A stretch of DNA of 64,000 nucleotides, from the NCBI GenBank assembly GCA_964017155.1, contig OZ024854.1:22094869-22158868 (forward strand), read 5' to 3'. The position numbers and the translations under genes were made by a program. A model generated the notes under the pieces. That model was not told the DNA's origin. It searched no databases and worked only from the letters and a program-made list of their open reading frames with translations. The stretch's first letter is position 1. Each line of letters opens with the position of its first letter. This DNA comes from Oasisia sp. SBJ-2009. Lineage: Eukaryota > Annelida > Polychaeta > Sabellida > Siboglinidae. Below are positions 1-20,100 of this stretch, one piece after another.

Positions 1-2270
1 AGCATATCTGCCAGAGTTCACGACCCCATAAAAGAATCTCACTTAAAGTCTCGCCTGGGGGTCGATATACTACTTTGCCGGGTTCAATAGGCTGACTAAG
101 ATCGTTCGACTGCCTTGTATAGACGCCATTGTGTGTTGCCGTCAGTGGCATGTGGTGTTGTCGCCGCGCCTCGCCTAACAGCACAACGCGTTCACACACG
201 TCGCAACCGTCACGTCAACGTGAATGATTTCATCAGAACAGTTTTATGACGCTCACGTTGTCAATTACCGCAGAATGTGGTCGGTCAATACAGGTTAATC
301 AACCAAAGGTGTGAGGTTCCAGTGCGTTTAGGCGGTTTTATGTGTAACATTATCTACAGAACAATCAAGATACTCGTTTATCACGACAGGTAGACGGTCT
401 CTCACGATAACCATATTTAATAAATTATACAACTGCAATATACTTGTTGACTTTGATCGAGTTGTTCATTGCGCGCGAGTAGTGTGTTATTGACAAAAAT
501 AAACATAAACACTTCAAAAAGCGTTACAATATTATACAATGGTACAGTTAAATGACCCCTACATCGTTTGACCGACTAAGACAAACGTGCAGTCGAATGC
601 GGCAGAATGGTTGGAAAAACAGAATGTTCAACGTCTGTAAACTAATGGTTAGTTGATAGCTGGAGCACCAGGCAGAATTATGTTTGGCGTAAATGAAACT
701 GCGGTCGTCGGGGGCACATATGTTTTAGTTTGTTTGGATTGTGTCTTTTTTTGAGTGCGCGTGTACACGAACATGAACACAAACCAGGAGTGTCACATTT
801 CGTGGGTTGATATTTATTTGGCAAAACAAGTAAACGTCCCTTCTCTACTGAACTCCAAAACAGCTAAAAAAAAACAAGCACATAACCACAAATATGCATA
901 CCCAATTAGTCTCCAAAACACTATCAAGAGTGCATAGTTCTGTCCAGGGATCGTTAATTAAACATTGCAGAAGATTGACCCGAACTTGAAAGGCGGCATA
1001 TGGCCAGTGAAGCGTGACGTACGTACACATTGCCGTCGACACAGTAGACTACTCATTCGGCCGATCGACCATCGACATGACCCAACAGAACCGGCCTCAG
1101 CACGCATGCGTTTGTCGTCGCTGTTGGCTTCCTTAGAAACCTCAGTGTTCGCTCGGGTCACTATCCGCGAAGATCGCCGCCCGAAGTCTACGGTTTGTGA
1201 AGGGACGGATTATGGACCCCGCGTGGAGACGCGGACTGCTGTAATTGTTTGCTACCCTGCGTCGTTTGGATTACGTTGTCTGCCGTACGATGAGTTTGTC
1301 TAACTGAAGGTAGGTTTGGCGTGGCAAAGGCTGGTATAACAAGTCGCATACCAATGAATGGCTTGGTTTGTTGATATATTCGCTTATGGTCAATACGCAG
1401 TGTAGCAACTTTGTAAGCACAGTGGCTAGCCGTGTCCTCTACGCACATGCAGTCAGACGAATGACTCGGTAGTCTAGTAGTCAAGTTGCATTCAGCGGTA
1501 TATGCCTTGAATAACTAACGTCGTTGACGCTCCCGATTCACCGTAGGGTAAGAACAAAGTATGTATGATATACCACGGACAGCAATCACTATGTCAAGTC
1601 TGTGTTTGCAAGTCCGTCTTTATGTTCTGGTTCAAAGGTAAGCCTATTCCTGTCTTGGTGTCTAACTATAATCGAGCTGCAGTGTGCTTGATAATGTCAA
1701 CGGTTTACTCGCGGTGTCAAACTTTCGCAGATTCAAGGTAGGGTGCCAGCTCCTCTGCCTAGAATTGACCGAACAGTAGCTTGTAATGAAACGTCAGCTG
1801 TTTAGAACGTGGGAAAGTTAAACATTAAAAGGTATTGCGGTTAACTTTGCTGGCCTCGGCATTGCTTCGAGCCTAGTAAAGTAACTAAACACAAACCGAC
1901 AGGCAATAAATGCATGCAGGTTGTAGTCACAAGAACGCAATAATAAATGAAAAAACGTAGAAGCTGGCACCTCGCTGTAATCAATGACTTCTCGAATTGG
2001 ATGTGAGACCTACATTTTTCGAAATATCCCGTATTTCAAAGGTGTGTTGGCGTTTTAATCTTTTTACGATACAACACGCAATCTCGTAACCCAGATACCG
2101 CGATATGATTCCTGCTAAGACGTACATTCGTACGAACACAGCGCGATGCAGTATTTTCTAGCATTTGCACATGTTTATGCCAGGGGGTTAGATCATAAAA
2201 TGTAATTGTTCTTAGACTTGCCCGCGTAGTATGTAAATAAACAAAAGCGAAAGAGAGAGGGAGTTGGAGA

Positions 2271-2275
<5 letters not shown>
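1..2275. other. Non-coding region, no gene recognised
   Basis: I see no exon with convincing coding character. The short open frames (for example 755-937 and 965-1303) lack domain-like composition and splice context. Local base composition is mixed, with CpG still present, so an unrecognised first exon or promoter of a gene to the left cannot be excluded. Confidence 0.5.
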
Positions 2276-2617
<342 letters not shown>

Positions 2618-2629
2618 CCATAAAGGTGT

Positions 2630-3520
2630 ATAACCTTGCGTCACAAATCCCGGGGACAATTCAATGTGCTGCGCCAACGACCGTACACAAACCAATATTG
2701 CTTTGTGTGGTTGCTCAATGTTGCGCCACGCGCTGTTTGTAGGGCGCCCATTAGCGGGTGTTGCACCAACAACCAGCGACAACTATACAAGTACTGCGGG
2801 CATTTATCTTGGCTAAACTATGATCCGTAGCTTCTGAATGGAATACGTGAAGCATAGACCAGTCAGCCCCAATTATGACACGGTATTTATTTCCCGGTAG
2901 CGCAAACCAAACAACTCAACTAGTAGGCTTACTTTGTGTGTTTTGAATGTCGGCAGTTTCTAGATCCAGTGGCAATGTTTCAAATAAGCGAATGGATAAA
3001 AAGGCGAGTGGGTGTCTATACACTTGGACCCCAAGCTGCCACGACACTCTGTTCCCACGGAGAGTAATAACATGGTCTTCTTCACTAGCAATTTTACCCC
3101 CTAACAATGGGACTGTGACCAAAAACGTATTGTGGGGACCCACCTGCTTTGCTACGTCCGACATTAATAACTTTAGTACAGTAAATTCTTACGCCAGAGA
3201 TACGTGAACAGCCGAGCAACGGGGGATTTTCGTTTCATTTTATGTTTACTTTGAATGAACGAGATGTAACGAACGATATTATTACACACATATCTAACCT
3301 TCCGCTGCAACAGTGCCTGCAGGCTTTGGAATGGAGAAATGACAATTTCAAACTAATACCTTCAATAGGTTTTCCATTGGAGTTTCAACCTGACATACCC
3401 TGTTTCAGTCTGACCTGTCATATGTTGCTATGATGATACATATGAATAAAACTATTAAACTAAGGTAACATAAAACTAAGCCTGTGTTAACTGAACACAC
3501 TTATTCACTCATACACATAC
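2630..3520. other. Non-coding spacer
   Basis: Unique sequence between two microsatellite blocks. Short open frames only; nothing recognised. Confidence 0.5.
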
Positions 3521-3532
3521 TCATACACACAC

Positions 3533-3891
3533 CACACGCACACGCACACGCACACGCACACGCACACGCACACGCACACGCACACGCACACGCACACGCA
3601 CACGCACACGCACACGCACACGCACACGCACACGCACACGCACACGCACACGCACACGCACACGCACACGCACACGCACACGCACACGCACACGCACACG
3701 CACACGCACACGCACACGCACACGCACACGCACACGCACACCCACACACTATACACAAACACGCAAACGCACACGCACACGCACACGCACACGCACACAC
3801 GCACACGCACGCACACACACACACACACACACACTATACACAATACACAAACACGCAAACGCACACGCACACGCACACACGCACACGCACA

Positions 3892-3966
<75 letters not shown>

Positions 3967-3974
3967 ACACACAC
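3533..3974. repeat. Compound microsatellite (CACACG)n / (AC)n
   Basis: A near-pure hexamer array of cacacg runs about 3536-3742. It is followed by interrupted cacg/ca blocks containing two related 'tatacaca(atac)acaaacacgcaaacgc' interruptions, and then by pure (AC)n to about 3974. The repeated interruption shows that a larger block of the array was itself duplicated. Confidence 0.97.
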
Positions 3975-4780
3975 CTGCCACACACCTCCTCTGATTGTAC
4001 TAATAGCAAATTGCCACTCAGTTCGTTCTTCTAGTTGTAGTGCTTGCGTTTGCATGTCCGATATCGACGAATTTTCCGATACTCCCCTTTGGGTTCCAGG
4101 GCATTTGGCAATTTCAACATGTTGTTCTTAGTCTTCTTCCGCATAATTCTCAATTTCTTCATCACAAGCCCTTCATCTGCGGGAGAACATCAAACTTGTC
4201 CGGGAAGATTTAAAAGTACTCGGCTTTGACAGTCACTGCTACTTAGTGTTGAATTTTCAGTAAATTATGGTCAGCATGCGTTGTTGTATAAATGTAAAGA
4301 ACATTTGTTATTTGCTGTTCAGAGCGTTTAACTCTTCACCCTCTCTTCCGTGGAGACTAACTTACGACATGTAAAATATCTGATTGTTACGTATGTCAGA
4401 AAAATCGTCACAATCATTAGAATTCAAATATACATATAGATGGATAGATGCAAACTAATGTTATATGTTCTTATGTATTGTAATTATTGCCATTTCATTA
4501 TTTCAATGTGTACACATGTGTTATGGATAGATTAACACATATAGAGACAAACATCGCATTGAATGAATACAAATACTATAATGTGTAATAATCCGAGTGG
4601 CTCCTGTGATAGCGACTTTTTAGTCTTAGCAGGAGTCAATGACCCCAATTTCATATGTATTCTTAATTACTTATGGTGACATTTGTTCATGTGCATATTA
4701 TTGCTATTATTTAATGTAATTGTTTTGGGGTCAAAACTAAACATCTTGTTCTTGTTCATCTTGTTCTTGTGTCTCCTGGC
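3975..4780. other. Non-coding, probable upstream region or intron of the next gene
   Basis: AT-rich sequence without recognisable exons. The splice acceptor ending at 4782 (tcctggcag) implies at least one upstream untranslated exon of the plus-strand gene somewhere to the left. I could not place it. Confidence 0.4.
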
Positions 4781-4791
4781 AGAGACCCGCG

Positions 4792-12290
<7,499 letters not shown>

Positions 12291-12943
12291 TATTACGTGG
12301 GACGTTGAAGACGATTCCTTCCAGGACTTGGCTCAACTGCCACTTCAGATTAGGAAAGGACTTGTAGTAAATTATTCAGAAAGTTATGCTTATTCACATT
12401 TCATCTATGTATCACGTTATCAGTATTAAATTCAAGCTTTCCTTGTTATGTGTATACTTCCTGTTGTTAATTAATGTAAAACGGTGTAATCCAACATTCA
12501 CTAAAGCGTAGTGAACCACAGAACGCACGTCACGCATGATATGGTAATCTTGGTTATACCCTTAGTACTTGGCATGCAAAAGCGTGGTCCATAGCAAAAC
12601 AGTCTGTTTACAAAGTATCCATTAACAGATGAATTCACAATTATTGTGATCACATCTGGACGGCTTATAGCGGTTACGTAATCACGTTTAAAATACCATA
12701 GCGACCACATAATCCAAGCGCATGCAAATACCCCCTTGGCATTTGACACAAATGCTTGTCTATAACCATAGGATAGTGGTTGGGTCCCATATGCAAGGTA
12801 TAGCAAAATAGTGGAAATTTAGTTCCAACTGTACGAGTTTTGTCATGATGCCACAGCTACTGTGAAAATTACTTGCTTGATACTCCCAGAGGCACATTTT
12901 TATACATATGTAATTCTGACTTCATACAACTACCGTGACAAGA

Positions 12944-12949
12944 AATAAA
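12944..12949 (+). terminator. Poly(A) signal AATAAA of the 299-aa gene
   Basis: AATAAA lies 654 bp after the stop codon at 12288-12290. It is the first canonical hexamer on this strand that I see downstream of the stop. Confidence 0.55.
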
Positions 12950-12975
12950 AACACACATTTTATCTACCATATAAA

Positions 12976-12981
12976 TTTATT
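12976..12981 (-). terminator. Poly(A) signal (AATAAA on minus strand) of HSP60
   Basis: The plus strand reads tttatt, which is AATAAA on the minus strand, about 660 bp after the HSP60 stop. It faces the plus-strand AATAAA at 12944, so the two convergent transcripts probably overlap at their 3' ends. Confidence 0.55.
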
Positions 12982-13639
12982 TAGAAAATTATTACTTACA
13001 TACACAGCTCATATATAGATCATCTGCTATATTTCGTGTAAAGGAATTTCTAATGCGTAGTCAACACACAATGACACGTGCTAGACTTGGCATCGTATAG
13101 ACAGGACATGAAATCTTTCATTACTCCACACAAACGACGACTAATTTAACTCAAATGTCACAAGCCACATTCACTCCACGGTCTGAGAAGGCCTGGCGTG
13201 AAAGCTGAACGCATCACTAGAAACCAAAGGGCCTTCACCGAATGTCAGGACAGAAAACCACGATAACAATGAAACAGACAAAAGTTAATCTGGCTATAGC
13301 AACAAATGTGACCGGTTATAGCAAACAGACAAGGCACTCAAAGTGAACCTTATCACCCGATGTCGACCGATTACACATGTAATGCAACTACTGTATTAAT
13401 TTGCAATGGGCTGTTTCGTGAACAATGTAGGTCCCGAATGAGTCAAGGTCCCGAATGAGTCAAGTTGTGAGGTGTTGGTCAACTGGCGTCCACTAGCAGT
13501 GTCTCCAGCCCTCCGCTGTCCTCAAGCCACGACAACCTGCAGCGACACGATTGCTCGGCTTCTCCCGTCACAACGCTGTGGCCAACTCTCTCCTTCCTCA
13601 CACTACTTCCCCGACACAATGTCTGTCGATGCGTCCTAT

Positions 13640-16600
13640 TTACATCATACCACCCATGCCGCCCATTCCTCCCATACCGCCCATGCCACCACCCATGCCA
13701 CCACCCATGCCGCCTGCGGGTTCATCCTTTGGTATTTCTGTCACTACACACTCGGCTGTCGTCAGCAGTGACGCGACTCCCGACGCGTCAATCAGTGCCG
13801 TCCGTACAACCTACAGCAGAAGAACACCGGTCAGTCTCGGTCAGTCCAGCACCAGACACAGTTCTCACACAGCACACCGGCCAGTAACGGCCCAGGAGGC
13901 TGTACACTGGCAAACAACACATCTACAAATAATAATATGCAAATGTCTGCACTTGTATATGTAAACTGTCTTGTCAATGGCTGAATACTGATATTCTGTT
14001 ATAGCATTAACAAATATAGTAATGGTATGTTAATTGTAATATTTCTGAAGGACCTGTGTCCTGGCAGCCACCTTGAACTGTCCGACGTGATGCAAATTGA
14101 AGTTACTCATTTACCATTTGGGACATGGTTATAACTTAACTATTTACACATAATCAATTGCACAAGTTAATCTTCAATGTTGATGCCCAGCCAAAGTGAG
14201 AGACAGACTGGGACAATGCAACATCTAACTGTACTTTCTGTACACCACGTCCCGTGACAGAATGATGGAACTAGGTAGTGTCTGCCCATGTACAAGTTTT
14301 AGTAGTACTTTGGCAACGAGACATGGCAGTGTTATACCCTGATGATAAGTTTCAGCCCCCGAAATAAGTCACTTCACAGAAATTGAATAGGGCTTACCTT
14401 TGTTGGGTCAATGATGCCGCATGTAACCATATCTACAAATTTGTCTTGCATTGCGTCATAACCTATTTCTTTGCTTGACTGCACCATCTTTGTGACAACT
14501 TCTGATGCATCAACGCCAGCATTTGCAGCTATTGTGTAAGCGGGAATCTTGAGCGCCTTGCGCACAATGTCAATACCTGCAGAGACAGAGAGTGACACAA
14601 TAAGACAACTGTGGCTGATTAAATTAGTGGTATAATAATTTCTTATAAATTATAAATCAAACCGCAAATAAGCACATTTTAAATTGAACTATTAAATGAC
14701 ATGTAATATAAAAGTCAATTAATATTACATTGCTTCCAGTTACTATTACACTGTGTTCTTGGTTACTCTATTACTATTACCTAAACATTTGTAACTGTTA
14801 CTATTACTATTACACATTACTCCTACCCCAAGCCTGCTCCCCACACACACACACTTACCTGTTTTCTGGTCGTCATTTTCTACCGTGAGCCCCTCAAGCA
14901 TGGGTATACAGCGCAGCAGGGCAGTGCCACCCCCAGCCACTATCCCCTCCTCCACCGCCGCCCTCGTCGCATTCAGGGCATCTGTGTAGCGGTCCTTCTT
15001 CTCATTCACCTCCACTTCACTTGACCCTCCGACCTGTGACACAAGACAACATGAAACCTCCACCTCACTCGACCCTCCGACCTGTGACACAAGACAACAT
15101 GAAACCTCCACCTCACTCGACCCTCCGACCTGTGACACAAGACAACATGAAACCTCCACCTCACTCGACCCTCCGACCTGTGACACAAGACAACATGAAA
15201 CCTCCACCTCACTCGACCCTCCGACCTGTGACACAAGACAACATGAAACCTCCACCTCACTCGACTCTCCGACCTGTGACACAAGACAACATGAAACCTC
15301 CACCTCACTCGACCCTCCGACCTGTGACACAAGACAACATGAAACTTCCACCTCACTCGACTCTCAGACACAAGAAAACTCCACCTCACTCAACCCTCCG
15401 ATCTGAGACACATAACAATTTGAAACTCTGATGGCAATTGAAATTTAGCTACATATTCACAATGGCAACGGTGAATGGATTGATAAGGTTGTGCTTTCTA
15501 TAGGAAGACATTCATATCATTTTAAAGTTTAGTCAAGTTGCTATACAACAGGGGCATTTGTATAAGAAATTCTGAAATAACACCATTTCAAACTAGATCT
15601 TGTTGAATTTGTATAAATTCTGCCAGAGATGCTCAAGAATTAGATATCATATGTAATTTAAAGGGTTAAAACTGTAATAAAACATGGCCCCACTAGTTTA
15701 CCTTGATGACTGCGACGCCGTTGGACAGCTTGGCCAGTCGCTCCATCAGCTTCTCCTTCTCGTAGTCCGACGTCGTCAGCTCAATCGTGTCCTTCAGTTC
15801 CTGCATCCGCTTCTCTATGTCAGCCGCGTTACCCTTGCCCTGCAAACACAACCCTCGTTACATGTCTCTATCAACCCTTGCCCTGCAAACACAACCCTCG
15901 TTACAAGTCTCTATCAACCCTTGCCCTGCAAACACAACCCTCGTTACAAGCCTCTATCAACCCTTGCCCTGCAAACACAACCCTCATTACAAGTCTCTAT
16001 CAACCCTTGCCCTGCAAACACAACCCTCGTTACAAGTCTCTATCAACCCTTGCCCTGCAAACACAACCCTCGTTACAAGTCTCTATCAACCCTTGCCCTG
16101 CAAACACAACCCTCGTTACTAGCCTCTATCAACCCTTGCCCTGCAAACACAACACTCGTTACTAGTCTCTATCAGCCCTTGCCCTGCAAACGCAACGCTC
16201 ATTACTAGTCTCTATCAGTGTCTTCTGCTGCATAAAGCCATTAAGGTAGGACACTGGTCGGGAAATGGATTTTGATGATATCTCAACAACCAGAGCAGCA
16301 ATCTTTCTAAAACTTTCAGGATGTGGTTCTGGTGGGAAAAGATGACCAATTGTAAAATTTCATCTCATTTGCATAACCGTAACCATGGCAACCGGCTTTT
16401 CTGTGAAAATAGGTACGCATGATTTTGCGGGAGGTCTTGCAGTAAAACTATGCATATGTTTCTTTCTTTTTTGTTTGTTATGATCCACTGAAGTGTTGTA
16501 GAGTGCAATGATGCTGTTTTTGATCAACTCCTTACAATATTTATTATCAAAAAGAAATTGCAAAGATTTTTTTCGTTTTTCCAAATATTATAACAACTTC

Positions 16601-17048
16601 AGTCATCAATAAAAATCTTCATATAAAAGCTATCATGTTTAAAAAGCATCATTGCACTCACTGCACCATTGGGAATACATGGTAAAAAAATCAGACTCCT
16701 AGGTTTGGTACTTTTTCCGGGAGACCTCCCGCAAAATAGCAATATTGTCGAAAAGTAAGTTTTGAGAAAACGGCAAAAAACCAAATGAACATCAAATATT
16801 TTTAATAACACCAGTGTAAAGTCACCATTATGACTGTTTTTCATACCAGAAGCATGTGGTAACTATATAATGAAAGTGTGTGAACCATATTCAGTATATA
16901 TATATATATATGGAATTTGTTTATAGTTTACACAAGCGGCGGCGGCGGCAGTGAATAAATTCATCACTGGCCAAGCATACTCATACATTGTATATGTATT
17001 ATGTAATGTTGTCTTTTATTAAATAAAATATGATATATATGTATATTA

Positions 17049-17104
<56 letters not shown>

Positions 17105-17154
17105 AGGCCTATACATATATACACATATTTATATCATATATATATATGTATATT

Positions 17155-17186
<32 letters not shown>

Positions 17187-20100
17187 AACATCTATTACTA
17201 AATAATTGGTCAATTTCATGCACACATATCATAAATGATAAGCATACTCTGTCACAATTAATGTTTAATGAATTATTTAATGTTAAATAAATTGTTTAAA
17301 AATTTAATTACCTAAAATACTTTTCATATTTGATAAGAAAAAAATAATGCTAGAAAAGTAAATCCAACAACAGTACCACCTTTCGTTTTATGTTAATTCC
17401 ACATTGGATTAATATGAATGAAACAAATTCAGTCAAATTATTTTCTGTAATAAATAAATAAATGTAACTTCCGACTGATACTGATAGAGCGACAAACTTC
17501 GGCAGCGCCAGCGCCGCTGTCAGTGACAGTCCGGGTGGTCGGCGGCCGGCGGCCGTAGCCGCGTAGCAAGGCCAGCCTGACGTCGCCGTCGGCATTTCTT
17601 TCCCCGTTCGCTGCCGCTTCCGCGAGTCCGTTGCGCGACTGAACAGCATCATGCAGGCTGTTCATGCTATCTCCCGCGCATTCAGCTTATTTGCGTTTAT
17701 TATATCGTTTCTGTCTTTCAAATTGGTAAACCGTACGGATCTTTCGTCGATCCGACGCCATGACACATACAGGTCATTCATCTTGAAGCCGCACCGTGAT
17801 TGGCTGGCGTCGTTGCATAAGGTCAATTTTAATTAGCTACGTGGCCGCGATCACCATATATGGTTCGCGTGAGGTCGGGCTGCCAAGCAACAGCTGAAAC
17901 TGTTCGTGATTGGATAGTTTCGCGGCACTTTCGGCGCCGATAACTAATTTATGTACGGATGTCGCCGATTTTTGACTTCGGTAGCGTACGGAAGGGATCA
18001 TTTCGAACACGATGATACCAAACATGGCCGCGTTGCATGGAGCAATGTTTACGTTTGAGCGCGCTGAAAGTTGGCCCGTTTTCGTCGATTTTAAAGGCCA
18101 GCCGCCATAACGACATTAGCAGCTAGTTGGGTAACGACATAGTTAATCCTTTTATTGGTACTTTTAGGACGAATTCAGTGAAATAAAGTTAGCAACACGT
18201 GCGCAAGACATCGTTCGTTCTGAAAATCAAGTTTATTAAAATTCGACCGTTTTGTCATTTTCCTGCAATTCCCGACCCGCGGCATACGTTAAGTGGACCA
18301 TTATGGACTGCTAACAACCCCGTTGCCAGCATCAGACAAGTTTTGTTCACAGACAGGCATCACCATTGAGGTGTACATACACCCGGTACTTGCTTCAATG
18401 GACAGTCTGTATCCTTTTAGTTGTTAGCTTTTGGTAAATCAGACCAACTCATAAACATAAAATAGGTAAAACTGACATTTTAGTGCTAGTTTCAGACAGT
18501 TGACACGCTGGGCTTTCCCGTAGTACCAAACCTGTCCGCCATGCGTTGAGATACCCCGAAAAATACAACTGAACAAGTGCGATTTAGCGGCCTTGTTTTA
18601 CGGAAGTCGTGTGTTAAATGTTAAGTAGTCTTTCTAAAAACGTTTACAGCATCGATCATTTTCTTGAAATAAAATTCACGTACAAGCGACTAATTTATTT
18701 ATGACTTGACATAATTTATCGTGTGTAGAAACCCTCAAAACCACCTACATCACGAGACTACTTTATATTTAGGGCCATCCACGTTTCAGGGTCCTACCTT
18801 CATCATCAGACAGTCGTCCTTGGTGATTGTCACCTCGCCCACGTTGCCCAGGTCCTGGATTTGGACGTCTTCCAACTGGCACAAGTTGGCCTCGTCACCA
18901 AACACCTGCAACAGTGGACAGTGGTCACTGGACGGGAACAAACCGGTAACATGGGACATCATCACTGGAGGGGGCGGACTGTTTCTTTTTGTGTTCGTGT
19001 ATGGTGTCTGTGTGTATTCACATGCATCGCTGTCTATGACAAGTTTATCCAATTATTTCACACATTCCATAAATTGGAATGGCCATAAAATAACACTTAC
19101 CTTAGCCTAACAATTTTTTTTTATTCATCAATATATTAATTTATGCAAGCATGTGCTTTACTAATACGATGGGTTTATTTCAATAAATAAAACAAGAAAC
19201 AGAAAACTAGTTAAAATATGTAATTGTCATTCAGATGTTGCGCAATGACAAGACCAAACACCCATGTTATGGGGTGCTCGGTTGGTGCAAGGGCATCTAT
19301 GTAGCACTAAACTGACAACCGCAAATGACACAGTCAATCAAACACGGGGAGTTGTTAGTGCGAACGGTGCTATGACACCCCAAACACCTCTCACAACAAA
19401 TGCACTGCACACTCACAGACACACAAACTTTAATTAGTGACTTTTATTTATTAATTTAATTGTAGAGTATTTGCGAGAGCCGACTCACCACTGCACCAGT
19501 CGAGATGGCCATGTCACGCAGCGTGTTCTTCCTGTTGTCACCAAAGCCTGGCGCCTTCACAGCACATACCTGTAGGCCCACCTTCAGTCTGAAAGGACAC
19601 CACAACACTGTCAGTCGAGTTAACCTTCAGTCGGTAAGGACATAGTAACACTTTCAATCAAGTCCCGCTTTCAGCTCCCAAGTATTTCACAACAGTGTCA
19701 GTCAAGATCAGGTTCTGGCGCAAAACACGAATTCCTGACTTTTACATGTGCCTCCAAACACCTCACAATGGTCCCATTTCACCCTTTATCTAAAAACAGC
19801 ATTTTGCATAGATCCTGAAATGTTCACTCAAAAAGTCCAGAATATTGTCACTTGCCACAAGAAAGCACTTCACATCTGATAAGATGTGATACTTTTTTCA
19901 GGAAGACCATGTTTTATTTCACCTGAAATTTTGTCGTGAGAATTGTTAATTAAATAAGCCAATGAGATCGTTGGCGTCACTTCTCTGCCCCGGCGTGTTA
20001 ATAATAATAATAACATTTATAAAGCGCCATCAATCTAGAAATATCCATTCGGAGGTGCTATACATGAGTATATATACAAGTGTTGTAGAATTATAATATT

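Noticed and set aside
965..1303. 112-codon open frame as a gene
   Set aside because: No splice context, no domain-like pattern, and an equally long antisense frame; most likely chance.
3484..4131. Long HAHAHA / VRVRVR open frames on both strands
   Set aside because: Microsatellite translation; all frames are open because the repeat has no stop.
14746..15351. 201-codon open frame treated as one exon
   Set aside because: It is the HSP60 exon 15033-14859 read back through the in-frame minisatellite; the true exon start is taken as 15033 by homology.
16377..16390. RFX X-box-like palindrome GTAACCATGGCAAC as a ciliary promoter
   Set aside because: It is deep in an HSP60 intron, far from any start of the putative axonemal gene; a chance match is likely.
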